Positions 53,001 to 64,000 of a stretch of 64,000 nt of DNA are shown here, in pieces. Every line of letters starts with the position of its first letter. Within the stretch, counting starts at the first letter, position 1. The translations under genes were made by a program, and so were the position numbers. Origin of the DNA: Caprella mutica (taxonomy: Eukaryota; Arthropoda; Malacostraca; Amphipoda; Caprellidae); the NCBI GenBank assembly GCA_947561585.1, contig CANNZV010000127.1:1-64000 (forward strand), written 5' to 3'. A model generated the notes under the pieces. That model ran no database searches and had not been told where the DNA came from. It worked only from the letters and a program-made list of their open reading frames with translations.

Positions 53001-56000
53001 GATGAGTGAGAGAAGTGAGTGATGAGTGAGAGAAGTGAGTGATGAGTGAGAGAAGTGAGTGATGAGTGAGAGAAGTGAGTGATGAGTGAGAGAAGTGAGT
53101 GATGAGTGAGAGAAATGAGTGATGAGTGAGAGAAGTGAGTGATGAGTTAGAGAAGTGAGTGATGAGTGAGAGAAGTGAGTGATGAGTGAGAGAAGTGAGT
53201 GATGAGTGAGAGAAGTGAGTGATGAGTGAGAGAAGTGAGTGATGAGTGAGAGAAGTGAGTGATGAGTGAGAGAAGTGAGTGATGAGTGTGACGGTTATTC
53301 ATTGATTGTGTACTCTATCTTTCATTCTCACTATTTCATTCTATGTTATTGTTTCAGGTGTGGCAATGCAGGAGACCTGGTGCTGTGTGATGTTGCTAAT
53401 TGTCCCAAAGGATACCACTTAGCCTGTCTGGGACTAGAAAGCATGCCTAAAGGTAAGGAAAATAACCTCACACTAACTATTCAGGAGAAAAATTCTTCTA
53501 TCAGTATTGCGCAAATACTCTTTAAATTTTATTTATAAAATGTACATTTCGACAACCGAAAACCTGCAATATCGTGATAATATTTTTTGGAATAGTTTTA
53601 ACATTTAGACTCTTGCAATTGGTATTTAGGGACCATTGAAATTATAGTCCATGGACCCTCAGGTTGACAATATTAGCAACCTATTCATTTAAATGTAAAT
53701 GACTTGGGTAAATTCTGAGTTATTGGGTGGTTCCACATCTTCGAACGAGATAGAAAAATAAAATCACTTTAAAAATATTCTATTCAAATGGTAAATAAAA
53801 ATTGATTTAAAGGTCCTCTCCAAGCAAATATTTTTATTACTTATATCAGCGAGGCTAATGTATCTTATTATTTTGCTGCAAACCCCATAAAATTTGATAG
53901 CATATTTTTAATTTTATATGTTTTTAAAGATTTTTATAATCCAAACTCTACAAAACCTACTTTACTTCCTACTTTCTATTATTCAGTCTGAAGAAGAAGA
54001 ATGTACACCATTTGTTTTGATTGTCAACTAAGTATTTGGTTTAAAATAAATCTATTTTTTATTCGTTTAAAGGTTTAAACTTGTATGAACTTAATAAAGA
54101 AACGTTATATACTTTTAGAAACAATTAATATCTTAAAAGAAGGCCAAAAACGAATTGTTTGTTTAAAAATCTAAATTTACAATCAAAACAAAGAGTGTAC
54201 AATCTTCTTTCTCAGAGCCATGTTGGAGATTAGTTCGATTGTTGCTCACAGAGTATTAAAAAACTTTAAAAGCAAATTATAAAATATATACTGAACCGAA
54301 TTGTTCGCGGTTTGCGGAATAATGATCGTAGACCTTAGTTCTACAATATTATGTAATAAACTCATTTTTTTTCCCAGAGCCTGGAGAGGACCTTTAAATT
54401 AAATAACATAATTATTTATATTTTTCTTACGTGTCCGAAAACAGTAACTGTTCAATAACGCGTAACTCCCCCCCCCCCCCTTTCCCAGGCAAGTGGCAGT
54501 GTCCCTGGCACCACTGTGATGAGTGTGGTACTCGCTCTACCATAAAGTGTGACCTCTGCCCCAACAGCTTCTGCTTCAAACACAACTCTGAGGCTGTGAT
54601 CAACTTCTGCAAGATGGAGGGGATCAACTCCAGTGGGGGACTGATGTTCTGCTACGAGCACGCAGAGGACAATGTTAAACACTTCCTATCCGATAATACG
54701 GTATGAAGAACTATTATCAGGACTACTATGCAATTCATTCATTATACATATTCATTTTATCAATTTGTTTTATCAATCCGTTATTTATTTTTTATGAATT
54801 TACTATTCATTTCTTATGAATTCATTATTCCTTTTTTATGAATTTATTATTCATTTTTTATGAATTCATTATTCATTTGTTATGAATTCATTATTCATTT
54901 TATATGAAATCATTATTCATTTTTTTATGAATTCATTATTCATTTTTTATGAATTTATTATTCATTTTTTATGAATTCATCATTTATTTTTTATGAATTC
55001 ATTATTCATTTTTTTATCAGTTATTAGTTATTTGTTTATTAGCTACTTAAATTGTATTTCAAATACAATTATTCATTTAATTCATTCATTTTATTACCTA
55101 AATTGTATCCATTTCATTGCAAAAGCATACATACCTCCTTTCCTTCAAAAACAACAATGACAATTGCAATATATTCTACCACCTTCATCAAAGATAACCA
55201 AATTAACTCAATATATCCTTGCTTTAACCTTAAAGTGTGTGTTTAGTCCAAACGTTACCTTGAGTGAGTGTGATATTTTGTAGCTCAGAACGCAGAGGTT
55301 GCTAGCGAGAGTGGGGAGAGCTCAGCATCAACCGGAAAACTCGTGTCCCGAGGAGGAAGCCCAGGGGAACATCTACGAGATGGGGTGGCAGGCAGCCAAT
55401 AAGTTTGGCAACGACAGGACAGAGAGAGCAAAGCTACGCAACAAGATTAGAGAGGTGAGTTGGTACCGAGTTGAATAGCATCCATATTGCAGATGGTAGA
55501 TAGGATACAGAGTTGAGTAGCATCCATACAGCAGTCGGTAGCTAGGATACAGAGTTAAGTTGCTTCCATACAGCATTTGGTAGATAGGATATAGAGTTAG
55601 GTTGCATCCATACAGCAGTTGGTAGCTAGGATACAGAGTTAGGTTGCATCCATACAGCAGTTGGTAGCTAGGATACTGAACAGTGCGAATTATTAGATAC
55701 TGGTAGCTTCAGGATAGGTATTGAATAGAGTCACTAATTTCATATTTAAAAAGTAGACTAGTATTGTTAAATGATATTTTATTATGATATTCGCTGTGAT
55801 GAATATCTTCTTTTAGTTGCTTTTCTTTTCTCAGTTTTACAATTACCATGAAGAGTTTGGAGACACAGAGCATTGGAACCCTACTGCCATAGCAGCAGCT
55901 GTGGGAGTCACTACAGTCCCCATTGTAGGGGAGGTATTTGCTGAAAATGTAAATGAAACAACCGAAACTTCGCCCTCCTTTCCAGTTATCAATGTTATAG

Positions 56001-56443
56001 TCAAGAAGAAAACTCCTCCCGGGAACAAGTCTGCTGACGACAAACCAGAGGAACGACCCATTAACGGCAAGATTAGTCGTTTGTCGATACCTCTGCGAAA
56101 AGTAGACTGCAATACCAAGGGGAGTTATTGTAATGGAACAGATAAAACTAATAATAATAAGATGAATGGTGATGTGACAGAGGTAGATCTCACTGGAGAA
56201 GAGGCGTCTCCTGTCAAACACAGAAAGAGTTCAGCGTGTGACCAGAAAATGTCTCCGTGTGCTCCTAAATCTCGTCGTCGTTCCCTGCCTGATGACCTGT
56301 CATCCACGGGAATGTTCAGGAGAAAAACCAGGAACACAACCAACCAAGAGAAAATTATAATGGACAACTCTGACTCTGAGGACGATGTTGTCCCTCTCAC
56401 TGTCCCACTTGTCACTATTGATGTGGTGGCTTGTCCTAAATGA
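49899..56443 (+). CDS. Partial NSD copy: catalytic half (7 exons)
   Basis: Exons 49899-50099, 50495-51531, 51663-51754, 53358-53452, 54489-54700, 55284-55454, 55835-56443; all splice sites and phases match NSD exons 7-13 and there is no stop. It encodes PHD3, PWWP2, AWS-SET-post-SET, PHD4/C5HCH and the tail, without PWWP1, the HMG-like region or PHD1-2. Relative to the full gene there are 13 substitutions, only one changing an amino acid (Gly to Glu in the last exon). An in-frame ATG at 49883, inside the duplicated intron end, would give 810 aa if transcribed. Its architecture recalls the short C-terminal REIIBP isoform of human NSD2. Alternatives: a young unprocessed pseudogene, or a misplaced allele. 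Confidence 0.7.
50365..50493. repeat. 25-bp T-rich repeat at a splice acceptor
   Basis: About five units (GTGCTTGTATCAATGCTTTG) precede TTTCAG; copy 1 has about two. Confidence 0.9.
50495..51531 (+). CDS. NSD copy 2, exon 8 equivalent (PWWP2-AWS-SET)
   Basis: Protein identical to copy 1 over 345 residues despite seven nucleotide differences. SET motifs [16 protein letters not shown] and [10 protein letters not shown] are intact. Confidence 0.85.
51663..51754 (+). CDS. NSD copy 2, exon 9 equivalent
   Basis: Identical to copy 1; followed at once by the enlarged 20-bp array. Confidence 0.82.
51755..53290 (+). repeat. 20-bp splice-junction minisatellite, copy 2
   Basis: About 76 units in strict 20-bp register. 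Intact junction units GATGAGTGCTTTAGGTGAGT recur at 52021-52040 and 52421-52440, marking higher-order duplications. The 3' half is a near-homogeneous run of one variant. Confidence 0.96.
53358..53452 (+). CDS. NSD copy 2, exon 10 equivalent (PHD4)
   Basis: Identical in sequence to copy 1; acceptor GTTTCAG. Confidence 0.82.
53706..54466. mobile_element. MITE-A split by TTAA MITE, copy 2
   Basis: Same nested arrangement as 13254-14012. The TTAA MITE is at 53807-54397. The poly-C run is 13 rather than 18. Confidence 0.8.
54489..54700 (+). CDS. NSD copy 2, exon 11 equivalent (C5HCH)
   Basis: Two synonymous differences from copy 1. Confidence 0.82.
54781..55016. repeat. 22-bp minisatellite, copy 2
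   Basis: About 10-11 more diverged units of the array at 14331-14806. Confidence 0.9.
55284..55454 (+). CDS. NSD copy 2, exon 12 equivalent
   Basis: No difference from copy 1 seen. Confidence 0.82.
55470..55676. repeat. 42-bp minisatellite, copy 2
   Basis: About five units against about fifteen in copy 1. Confidence 0.92.
55835..56443 (+). CDS. NSD copy 2, exon 13 equivalent (stop)
   Basis: Contains the only amino-acid change (Gly to Glu at base 55953 or so) and two synonymous changes; the stop is conserved. Confidence 0.82.
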   Translation, partial: FYNYHEEFGDTEHWNPTAIAAAVGVTTVPIVGEVFAENVNETTETSPSFPVINVIVKKKTPPGNKSADDKPEERPINGKISRLSIPLRKVDCNTKGSYCNGTDKTNNNKMNGDVTEVDLTGEEASPVKHRKSSACDQKMSPCAPKSRRRSLPDDLSSTGMFRRKTRNTTNQEKIIMDNSDSEDDVVPLTVPLVTIDVVACPK

Positions 56444-56803
56444 TAGGGAAGAATATTAGTTAGGTTTGGAAATGGGTTGATTCCAGTCACTGGTATGGGT
56501 TGATTTCAGTGACAGGAATGGGTTGATTCCAGTCACTGGAATGGGTTGATTCCAGTTTTCTGTAAATGTTACTTTAGTGCACGGTTTGCAATGTTTTGGT
56601 GCACTAGAATGTTTCAGTGCAAACATTTATCGTTAGGCCGAATGTTTTATAGTGTATATATGTACATTGGGCATATCTAAATTTAGTCTAGTTTTGAGTT
56701 TTTTAATGTACCTTTTTATTTGTTAGAGTCTGTGTCCAGAGTTGTTTATAGTTACTATATTAGTTAGCCTCATTCATCATTTTAGTACAAAAATAGACCT
56801 GTA

Positions 56804-56809
56804 AATAAA
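56804..56809 (+). terminator. Poly(A) signal of NSD copy 2
   Basis: AATAAA in the same position as in copy 1. Confidence 0.55.
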
Positions 56810-57106
56810 TCTTTTTTGTATTTAAAATATCTTTTTATGTGGCTATTTAACGTTAACTTCTTCATATTTAAACTTAGCAGTGTTAATATTTTTTTCTACA
56901 GAACCTAACAATTCTTTTTTCATTGAATTAATTGTTCGTTTTTTTTTTTTGTAAATATTTTAAGGTTCGTCTACGAAATTTTTCATTATTTATAAATTTC
57001 GTTCGGTAAATTCGTCATGCACTTTAATTGATATTTTACCCAACTTTGTTGAATAATTTGACTTAAAATATTAGTTAGAAGATCTTTGTTCGAATCCTTG
57101 TAGCTA

Positions 57107-57229
57107 GGGTAAGTACAGAGTTATTGGACAGTTACACATTTTCAACCATATTAGAAAAAGTAGCTATTTAATAATTAAAATCTTAAATGATCGCAAATGT
57201 GGTACAGTCTGATAACTAGAAATTACCCT
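57107..57229. mobile_element. MITE-A copy, counterpart of 17317
   Basis: Almost identical to copy 1, so inserted before the duplication. Confidence 0.8.
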
Positions 57230-57547
57230 GTTTTTTTGGAAGTCTATTTTTTCAATACTATTTTTTTTTGGTCATGATGGAAAAATTCTTAATTAATAAT
57301 TTAACATTCCAAAGAAATCTTCAGTTTATTGTAAAATTGTGCAGTCGGTTTTGTAATTTCATAGAAATGATGTAAAAGTTGTATTTATAATTCAAAGCAC
57401 TCATGAATAAATTTTCGTATAAAATTAAATTTCTCATTCAGTTCCTTTTAATGATACATTAAAAAAAATTCTCACAAGAATGTAACTAAGAGGTAAAATA
57501 AAATCTTGGTCATCCGAAAGATATATTTAATAGAGTTTAAACATGTT

Positions 57548-57684
57548 CTAAGGGAAGAGCTTCTCCTTGATCATTTTCCCGACTATTTTAGCCCCCACAT
57601 CGTTCATTTTTTGGTACTGAGGCATGTTGTCTCTACATCTCGCCATCCAAGATGTAATGTTAGAGTAAGAACTGATGTCAATGC
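57548..57684 (-). CDS. GstD: GST copy 2, exon 4
   Basis: Identical to copy 1, ending TAG. Confidence 0.9.
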
Positions 57685-60402
57685 CTGCAAAAAGATAAAA
57701 ACAGTTAAAAGTCAACACTGAAGATCACGAACTCAGAACACTAGTATTTGAACACGTTTCAGTACTTTTCGAAACGCAGTCAGGCCTAACTGACTTTTCC
57801 AAAATTACAAGTTTTTGTTATTGCTTCTGTATGACATGTATCATAAGAGCGAGAGGAGCTGAGTATCTCTGTGTGTACCTATTGATATCGTCTTTATGAT
57901 AAAAACAGTGGTACACATTGTTGCAATTTAATTTAGGTTTAAATTATTGACAGGAGTATATATTTATTTACCAGCTTGTCTATCAGTGGTGCAAATGTGT
58001 ACTGACACGTATCAAGTTCATTTAAAACTTTCTATCAGATAACATGTAAGAATATAAGAAATATTCAGTAATCATTGCACAGTTGTTAGAGTAATTGTTC
58101 AATCGAGCAAATTCTTCGTTAGAGTAATTGTTCAATCGAGCAATTCTTCATTAGAGTAATTGTTCATTCGGCTACCGAATGAACAATTAGTATACCGGCT
58201 ACCACAGTAATAGTATTCACTATAGTTTCTCACCAGACTCATGCATGCTGGATACAGATGCCACCAAGCAGTTGTCAGCCAGGGTGATGTCATCCCCACA
58301 CGCGTACTTCTTCCCCTGCAGGCAGTTATCAAGGAACTTCAGGTTGTTCTGCAGCTTCACCAGGTTAGCAGGGTTGAGCTCCGTGGCGCCCTCGAAAGCT
58401 ACGGCGAACTAGAAAATGAAAACTGAAGTTGAATACTCGTAAAAAGTCAACTAGGGTACTGCTATGTTACCAAACACTCCTGAAAAGTGTACGTTAACAC
58501 AGGTCATGAACCTATCTGACTTAAGGTTATTTTGAATATATTTGATCTAACTACTAACTAAGGATTATGTACTTTCTTTAAGAATGATATTCACATTCAA
58601 TCTGCCTTACTTTTAATAATAGGCTAAGAGTCTTAAAACTTTTAAGGGATTCAACAATTTATTTTGCGAGAAAGCAAAAGGAAATGAGAACAGTCTTTGC
58701 TACACTGAGAACAGTCTTGGCTACACTGATGACTGAGAACAGTCTTGGCTACACTGAGAACAGTCTTGGCTACACTGAGAACAGTCTTGGCTACACTGAG
58801 AACAGTCTTGGCTACACTGAGAACAGTCTTGGCTACACTGAGAACAGTCTTGGCTACACTGAGAACAGTCTTGGCTACACTGATGACTGAGAACAGTCTT
58901 GGCTACACTGAGAACAGTCTATGCTACACTGAGAACAGTCTTTGCTACACTGAGAACAGTCTTTGCTACACTGAGAACAGTCTTTGCTACACTGAGAACA
59001 GTCTTTGCTACACTGAGAACAGTCTTTGCTACACTGAAAACAGTCTTTGCTACACTGAAAACAGTCTTTGCTACACTGAGAACAGTCTTGGCTACACTGA
59101 AAACAGTCTTGGCTACACTGAGAACAGTCTTTGCTACACTGAGAACAGTCTTTGCTACACTGAGAACAGTCTTTGCTACACTGAGAACAGTCTTTGCTAC
59201 ACTGAGAACAGTCTTTGCTACACTGAAAACAGTCTTTGCTACACTGAGAACAGTCTTTGCTACATTAAGATTCTCATGCTTGTTACCGCATAGTCTCCGA
59301 AGGTTTGGTAGAGACTTCCGATGTCGAAGTAAAGCATCTTGTCGACCATGGCTCTTTTCTCGGGATCTTTGGGATAGAGGGTGTCATCCTTGGCGTACTT
59401 GTTCACTAGGTAGGTGCAAATAGCGCGACTGAGGGATATGGAAAATATTATGAAGAGTACTCTAATAAGACACTCCTCATAAATACATTTCTATTTTAAA
59501 GCATTTCATAGTGTATCCAAATTTAAAGTTGATCAAATGGCGCTTTCGGTTTAAGAAGAGTTTTGTAATTGTCCAGAAGAAGCATCTAAAGATTTTAGAT
59601 AGATTGTTGAAGGTTTATTGATATGGATGATTAAGATGCATATACCAATTTTCAAACCCTTCAATTTCGAGTTTTGTGGCTTATGCCCTTCTTCCACCGA
59701 ACACGTCATATATTCAAGCACTTGTTTTTGTCTAATGTAATGCATAGGTTCTTTTATCTTATCTTTATGATAGACACAAAGTCCTTTGTCTACTTGAATG
59801 GTAGGTGATATCAACTGACAGGTAAAATAAATAAATAACGGTCAAATAATGAACATCAACTGGTAACTCTTCCATGCTAAATGAAAACATTAAAATAAAA
59901 CATACGACTATACCTACCATCAGATGCTCAGTTACAAAAACTAAATTTTTAAACTTTTGTTTGAAAGTCCCCTTCAAGCAATTTATATTATTTCAATCAA
60001 TACGGCTAATGTCTCTTATCATTTTGCTGTAAACTTCATAAAATTTGATTTATTTTCTTATGTTGCTTGGAGATATTTTTATACTCAATAGTCAATACTA
60101 TACAATATCTATTCTACTTCAGATTTGCAAATTAGAAGTCCAAAGAAAAAGAATGTACACTTCTTGTTTTGAATGTCAACTAGGTAGGTATAATCGACAA
60201 CAAATCACCTTTCCCAAATGACGAAATCGCCGTCCTTGAGAGTTGGGATGAGAGCCAGGGGATTCAAGGCCAGGAACTCGGGAGTTTTGTGCTCTTCCTT
60301 GAAGAGGTCCAACTCTATCATCTTAGGGGAGAGACCCAGGGCACCGAATGTGAGCATCACATTGCGACAGGGTGGGGACAGGTCATGGTAGTAGAAATCC
60401 AT
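57548..60402 (-). CDS. GstD: Delta-class glutathione S-transferase, copy 2 (4 coding exons)
   Basis: Joined on the - strand: 60402-60209, 59428-59287, 58408-58234, 57684-57548; 215 aa. Ser9, cis-Pro53 and Glu64-Ser65 are all kept. I find two coding differences from copy 1: one synonymous and Val148Ala, in the loop before GDDITLAD. Promoter elements (TGACGTCA at 62068-62075, TATTTAAA at 62032-62025, donor at 61930) are also kept, so it is probably a working gene if the duplication is real. Confidence 0.92.
58234..58408 (-). CDS. GstD: GST copy 2, exon 3
   Basis: Carries both substitutions that distinguish the two genes, including Val148Ala. Confidence 0.9.
58686..59264. repeat. 21-bp minisatellite, copy 2
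   Basis: About 27 units, with a different order of TTG/TTT variants from copy 1. Confidence 0.95.
59287..59428 (-). CDS. GstD: GST copy 2, exon 2
   Basis: Identical in protein to copy 1. Confidence 0.9.
60209..60402 (-). CDS. GstD: GST copy 2, exon 1
   Basis: Identical to copy 1; ATG two bases after the acceptor. Confidence 0.92.
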
Positions 60403-60434
60403 TGCTGGAGAACAGAGAATAAACATTGGTAAGT

Positions 60435-61924
60435 CACCTTCAAGCAACTTTTTTAATAGGTATCTTAATCAATGAGGTTAATGTTTATCATTAATTAACT
60501 GCATACCCCATAAAATTTGATGGCATAAATTTAATCCTAATTGTATTTAAAGATTTTCATAATCCAAACTCTATAATTGCCGTTATACGTCCGACTTGCT
60601 AATTTTCAGTCAGAAGAAAAAGAATGTACACTGTTTGTTTAGAATACCAACTAGGTAGGTATAATATATCCAATATTAAATACTCGTATCAATGTATAAA
60701 ATAGGATAATCTTAATAATGATAATAATAGTAATAAGTTTATTAATCGATCACATGTTAAAAGCATACAGCAAGAAAAAAATACATTCACATATAATTAC
60801 TATGACTTGAAAAAGAACAAGACTAAAAAAGGATATTTTTATCGATTAAGTCCATTGGTAGCCAACGATGTGGCTATTTGGGCAACACATATTTTAAAAA
60901 GTACATAATCATCTTACACAAAGATACAAAATAGAATAAATAAACATTTAGACATGCTGCACATAGTATCCTAAATAAATGATAAACAAAAGAAAAATAA
61001 GAAATATCATGTAAAAGTATGAAACTTAAGACCGTCTATGTTGTACTGTTCTGCTGATTCAAATAAAACAGTTTTACTACTACTACTCAGCTTCAAATTA
61101 AGAGGTAATAGATTCCAAAATTTGACAGCCTTGTACGAGAAAGAACTTACTATATAAATATTTATATACTTTTATAGGAAATCATTTACAGCATAAACGA
61201 AGATCGAACATGCATTGTTTGTTTATAAAATTAAAATTGGAAATCAAAATAAAGGGTGTTCAATCTTTTTCTTCAGCGTCAGATTAGTGATTCGTATAAT
61301 TGTTGAACAGAAAGTAATTATATACTGAAAATTATATATTGAACAGAGTTTTATTCGGTTTGTATATTAATGATACTAGACATTAGCTCTATAATATGTA
61401 TAATGTAGTAAATTAATATTTTCCCCGAAGCCTGGAGGCGCCCAAGATATTTTATTCACGGAAATATGTTTTTTTTTTTAATCAGTACTTTCTCGTTTAT
61501 CAGGACATCACAACAATTGTTTATTAAACGATTAAGATATTAAGTTTGTTTAATGTCTTAAGATTTGGATAAAACAATTAAATAAACTGAATTAAGACAG
61601 TGACAGTTGTATGATTATCAAACGAACAGTGAATTTGACAGACAATTACTTTTAATGGTAGTCTCAGGATCCATTGGTAGGATGTGTCAATTCAAATCAA
61701 TAAAACACAATTATAATCATTTGACGTCATCAATTTTCCCAACTCACAGTAGGTACTACAAGCTAGGTATTCAAATCATTTCTTTAACTTATTTTCTAAC
61801 GATAATTTTTGTCTTTCTTCACATGAATCATTAAGCTTCAAGAAATTTCCTGTAATTAATTTAATTTGGGCTGTTCTATATTATAGAATAAATATATTTA
61901 TAGTTTTAGAAGTCAGACAGATTT
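60435..61924. other. GST copy 2 intron 1 with degraded MITEs
   Basis: Same relics as 20583-22054; small indels only. Confidence 0.5.
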
Positions 61925-62075
61925 ACTCACTTCTTTAGGATGAGTTACGAGAGTTTGACTTGCCTGTGCGAGTTACAAAGCAATACTGTATTACATTTAC
62001 ATCATCTACAGACTACATCTGAAGTTTAAATAAACTCAGTAGTGACAATGGAGGTGTTTGGATTTCGTGACGTCA
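61925..62075 (-). promoter_or_regulatory. Candidate GST copy 2 promoter and noncoding exon
   Basis: TGACGTCA (62075-62068), TATTTAAA (62032-62025) and donor GTGAGT (61930) keep the spacing of copy 1. Confidence 0.42.
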
Positions 62076-62476
62076 CCAGAGCGACACTTTCAAACCATAT
62101 TTAGAGAAAATAGTAAAGTAAACAAATTGGTTATTGTCAGATTATGGAAAGAGTAATTCTCTTCTAGATCTATTCAATTAATGAATCGATATGTCATTGT
62201 AGTTACATCACAATTTGTTCCACTGATGACGACATATTTTAATGTTCCTATAATTTACCAAGGAATAAATAAAATGCTGAGTAATGGTGTTACGTAATTG
62301 GTGCCACACTATCCAAACAGATACTCACACGTGGATAATATGGATTAATATTTGCAAAGGATGATTTATAGTTAACGGAATGTTCCTATTTCAAGAGGGC
62401 AGCTAATTTATATCAACGTTGTAAGTTAAAAAAATGCATTGTATGGCTGAGGTTTTCACCTTATTCCTGATTATAA

Positions 62477-62775
62477 GGTGTAAATTGAGCCTCAAATCAA
62501 TTATGCCCAGGACAATTGAGCCTCAAATCAATTATGCCCAGGACAATTGAGCCTCAAATCAATTATGCCCAGGACAATTGAGCCTCAAATCAATTATGCC
62601 CAGGACAATTGAGCCTCAAATCAATTATGCCCAGGACAATTGAGCCTCAAATCAATTATGCCCAGGACAATTGAGCCTCAAATCAATTATGCCCAGGACA
62701 ATTGAGCCTCAAATCAATTATGCCCGGGACAATTGAGCCTCAAATCAATTATGCCCGGGATAATTGGGCACCAAG
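62477..62775. repeat. 31-bp repeat, about 9 units
   Basis: Units contain GAGCCTCAAATCAATTATG and CCCAGGACAATT. It is an expansion specific to this copy. Confidence 0.95.
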
Positions 62776-63419
62776 ACAATTGTACCAATAAAAAAGATCA
62801 ATAGACAAAATAAAGAAGTGTAGCTTTGTAATAACAGTAGAAAAGGTCTTCAAAATTAATTTATTACAGCACGCTATGTTAAAATCGAACTCTTACAGAA
62901 CTCGAAGCAGTATGATTTTTTATATAAAAGTATGTATATAAAAGCAATACCTACATATACAATATTTAAATATTACAGAGTATTTTAAATAATTATACAT
63001 TACTGAATGTTTATTAAAAATTCTACAACAATCAGAGGTGTTGGTAAAGTGATTCCATGGAACAGAAGATGACGAAATAGTTTACCTGTTCAAATATTGA
63101 TAATGAATCTTCAATTGATTTCTTAAGATTTACATGACTTGTAATTTTAATTTACTGATTCGTTAGGTGGGAATTACGCGCTTCGTCATTTTATACATGA
63201 TAAACCATTGGAAAAAGTATTATAATAATAGGGCAACCTATTACCAGACACTCACAGTAGTCATCAAGTTGGTGTTAACATAGGTTAGACATAACATGTT
63301 AACAACCACTTTGCGATTACTGTAGCCTAACTAAGAGTTCGAGTACTGTGAAGTCCTTTTTTAAATTAAAATAAAGATTAATAGTCATTTAATAAATACT
63401 GAGGAAAAAAATTCACCGC

Positions 63420-63740
63420 ATTGTCCTCGACTATGACGATGAAATGACTCGACTAAATTCAGGGTCAAGACATCGAAATAGAGACAAAGCCATATCATTG
63501 ACGTCAAAAATATTTGAGTACAAGGGAGTAGAAGAAGTAGCCAGAAAGGAAAGTGGCTCCATGAACAAAGTCACCTAGCATCAGTGGGTGACAAGGCACG
63601 TGGAGGCAGAAAAGCTACTCCGTGAATACAGTCACTTACCAAGAAATGTGACAAAAAGGGACACAAGCACCAGTGGCTGCAATCACGGATGGAAGAGGAA
63701 AATGAAGAGGTGATAGTAAATGAAGCCTACGAGCCTACCT
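63420..63740 (-). repeat. Dispersed repeat family D, copy 5
   Basis: Fullest copy (GCAGAAAAGCTACTCCGTG to ACCTAACACAAAAATCTA). Only its 3' tail remains at 23204-23265 in copy 1. Confidence 0.75.
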
Positions 63741-64000
63741 AACACAAAAATCTAAAACCTAATATATAGTTGAAAAGCGCTATCCTCTAAAACTGCAAGT
63801 AACGGTATAAAATGATAAACATGGTGAAAACTAGAAGAGGGGCACTCATGAACATTAACCAATAGTCCCACCAAATTTCAGGTAATTTGGTTGAATTCTT
63901 TGAGTTTTGTGAGTAACAAGATGATAAATAATTCTTATGATAACTAAATTACAAATAAATAAATGCCGATCAAAACACAACTTTCCTCACTTTTGCGAAG

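Larger units (their letters stand above)
49866..64000. repeat. Segmental duplication, copy 2 (runs off the window)
   Basis: Counterpart of 10409-23475. Exons, MITEs and poly(A) signals correspond one to one. It starts at TACTTTATGTTCATG and is still matching at base 64000. Confidence 0.95.

Overview
The window is eukaryotic nuclear DNA. It is AT-rich, its genes are split by GT-AG introns, and it is crowded with miniature inverted-repeat transposons, degraded LINE and mariner-type pieces and minisatellites. A delta-class glutathione S-transferase points to an insect. The repeat style would suit a hemipteran, but the species cannot be fixed from sequence alone.

Region 1 (985-16653, + strand) is a complete 13-coding-exon gene for an NSD/Mes-4-type histone H3 lysine-36 methyltransferase. 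Every exon junction was checked for phase, and the predicted protein is 2237 aa. Domain order is: lysine-rich N-terminus with an AT-hook, PWWP1, HMG-like region, PHD fingers, PWWP2, AWS-SET-post-SET, and a C-terminal PHD/C5HCH module. Its 3' UTR and poly(A) signal (about 17014) face a convergent four-exon delta GST on the - strand (17764-20550, 215 aa). The GST has a probable noncoding first exon and promoter near 22055-22205.

Region 2 (about 23.5-49.8 kb) shows no intact host gene. It holds large minisatellites (periods about 17-60 bp), foldback transposons (one nested three levels deep), two degraded LINE reverse-transcriptase fragments, two mariner-like transposase fragments and dispersed repeats. 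At 25.69-25.83 kb lies a stretch resembling the GST promoter and leader.

Region 3 (49866 to the window end) is a second copy of 10409-23475. It carries the last seven NSD exons (PHD3 to the stop, reading frame intact, N-terminal half absent) and a second complete GST. The NSD exons differ by 13 substitutions, 12 of them synonymous; the two GSTs differ by one amino acid. Minisatellite lengths differ strongly between copies. This is either a recent segmental duplication or an allelic haplotype wrongly placed in tandem.

Most unusual observations: a 20-bp minisatellite that is a tandem amplification of the exon 9/intron 9 junction, so it carries dozens of copies of the 5' splice site; a transposon end forming the pyrimidine tract of an NSD 3' splice site; an intact catalytic-half NSD copy with an in-frame ATG just inside the duplication breakpoint; and a perfect 134-bp palindrome in an NSD intron.
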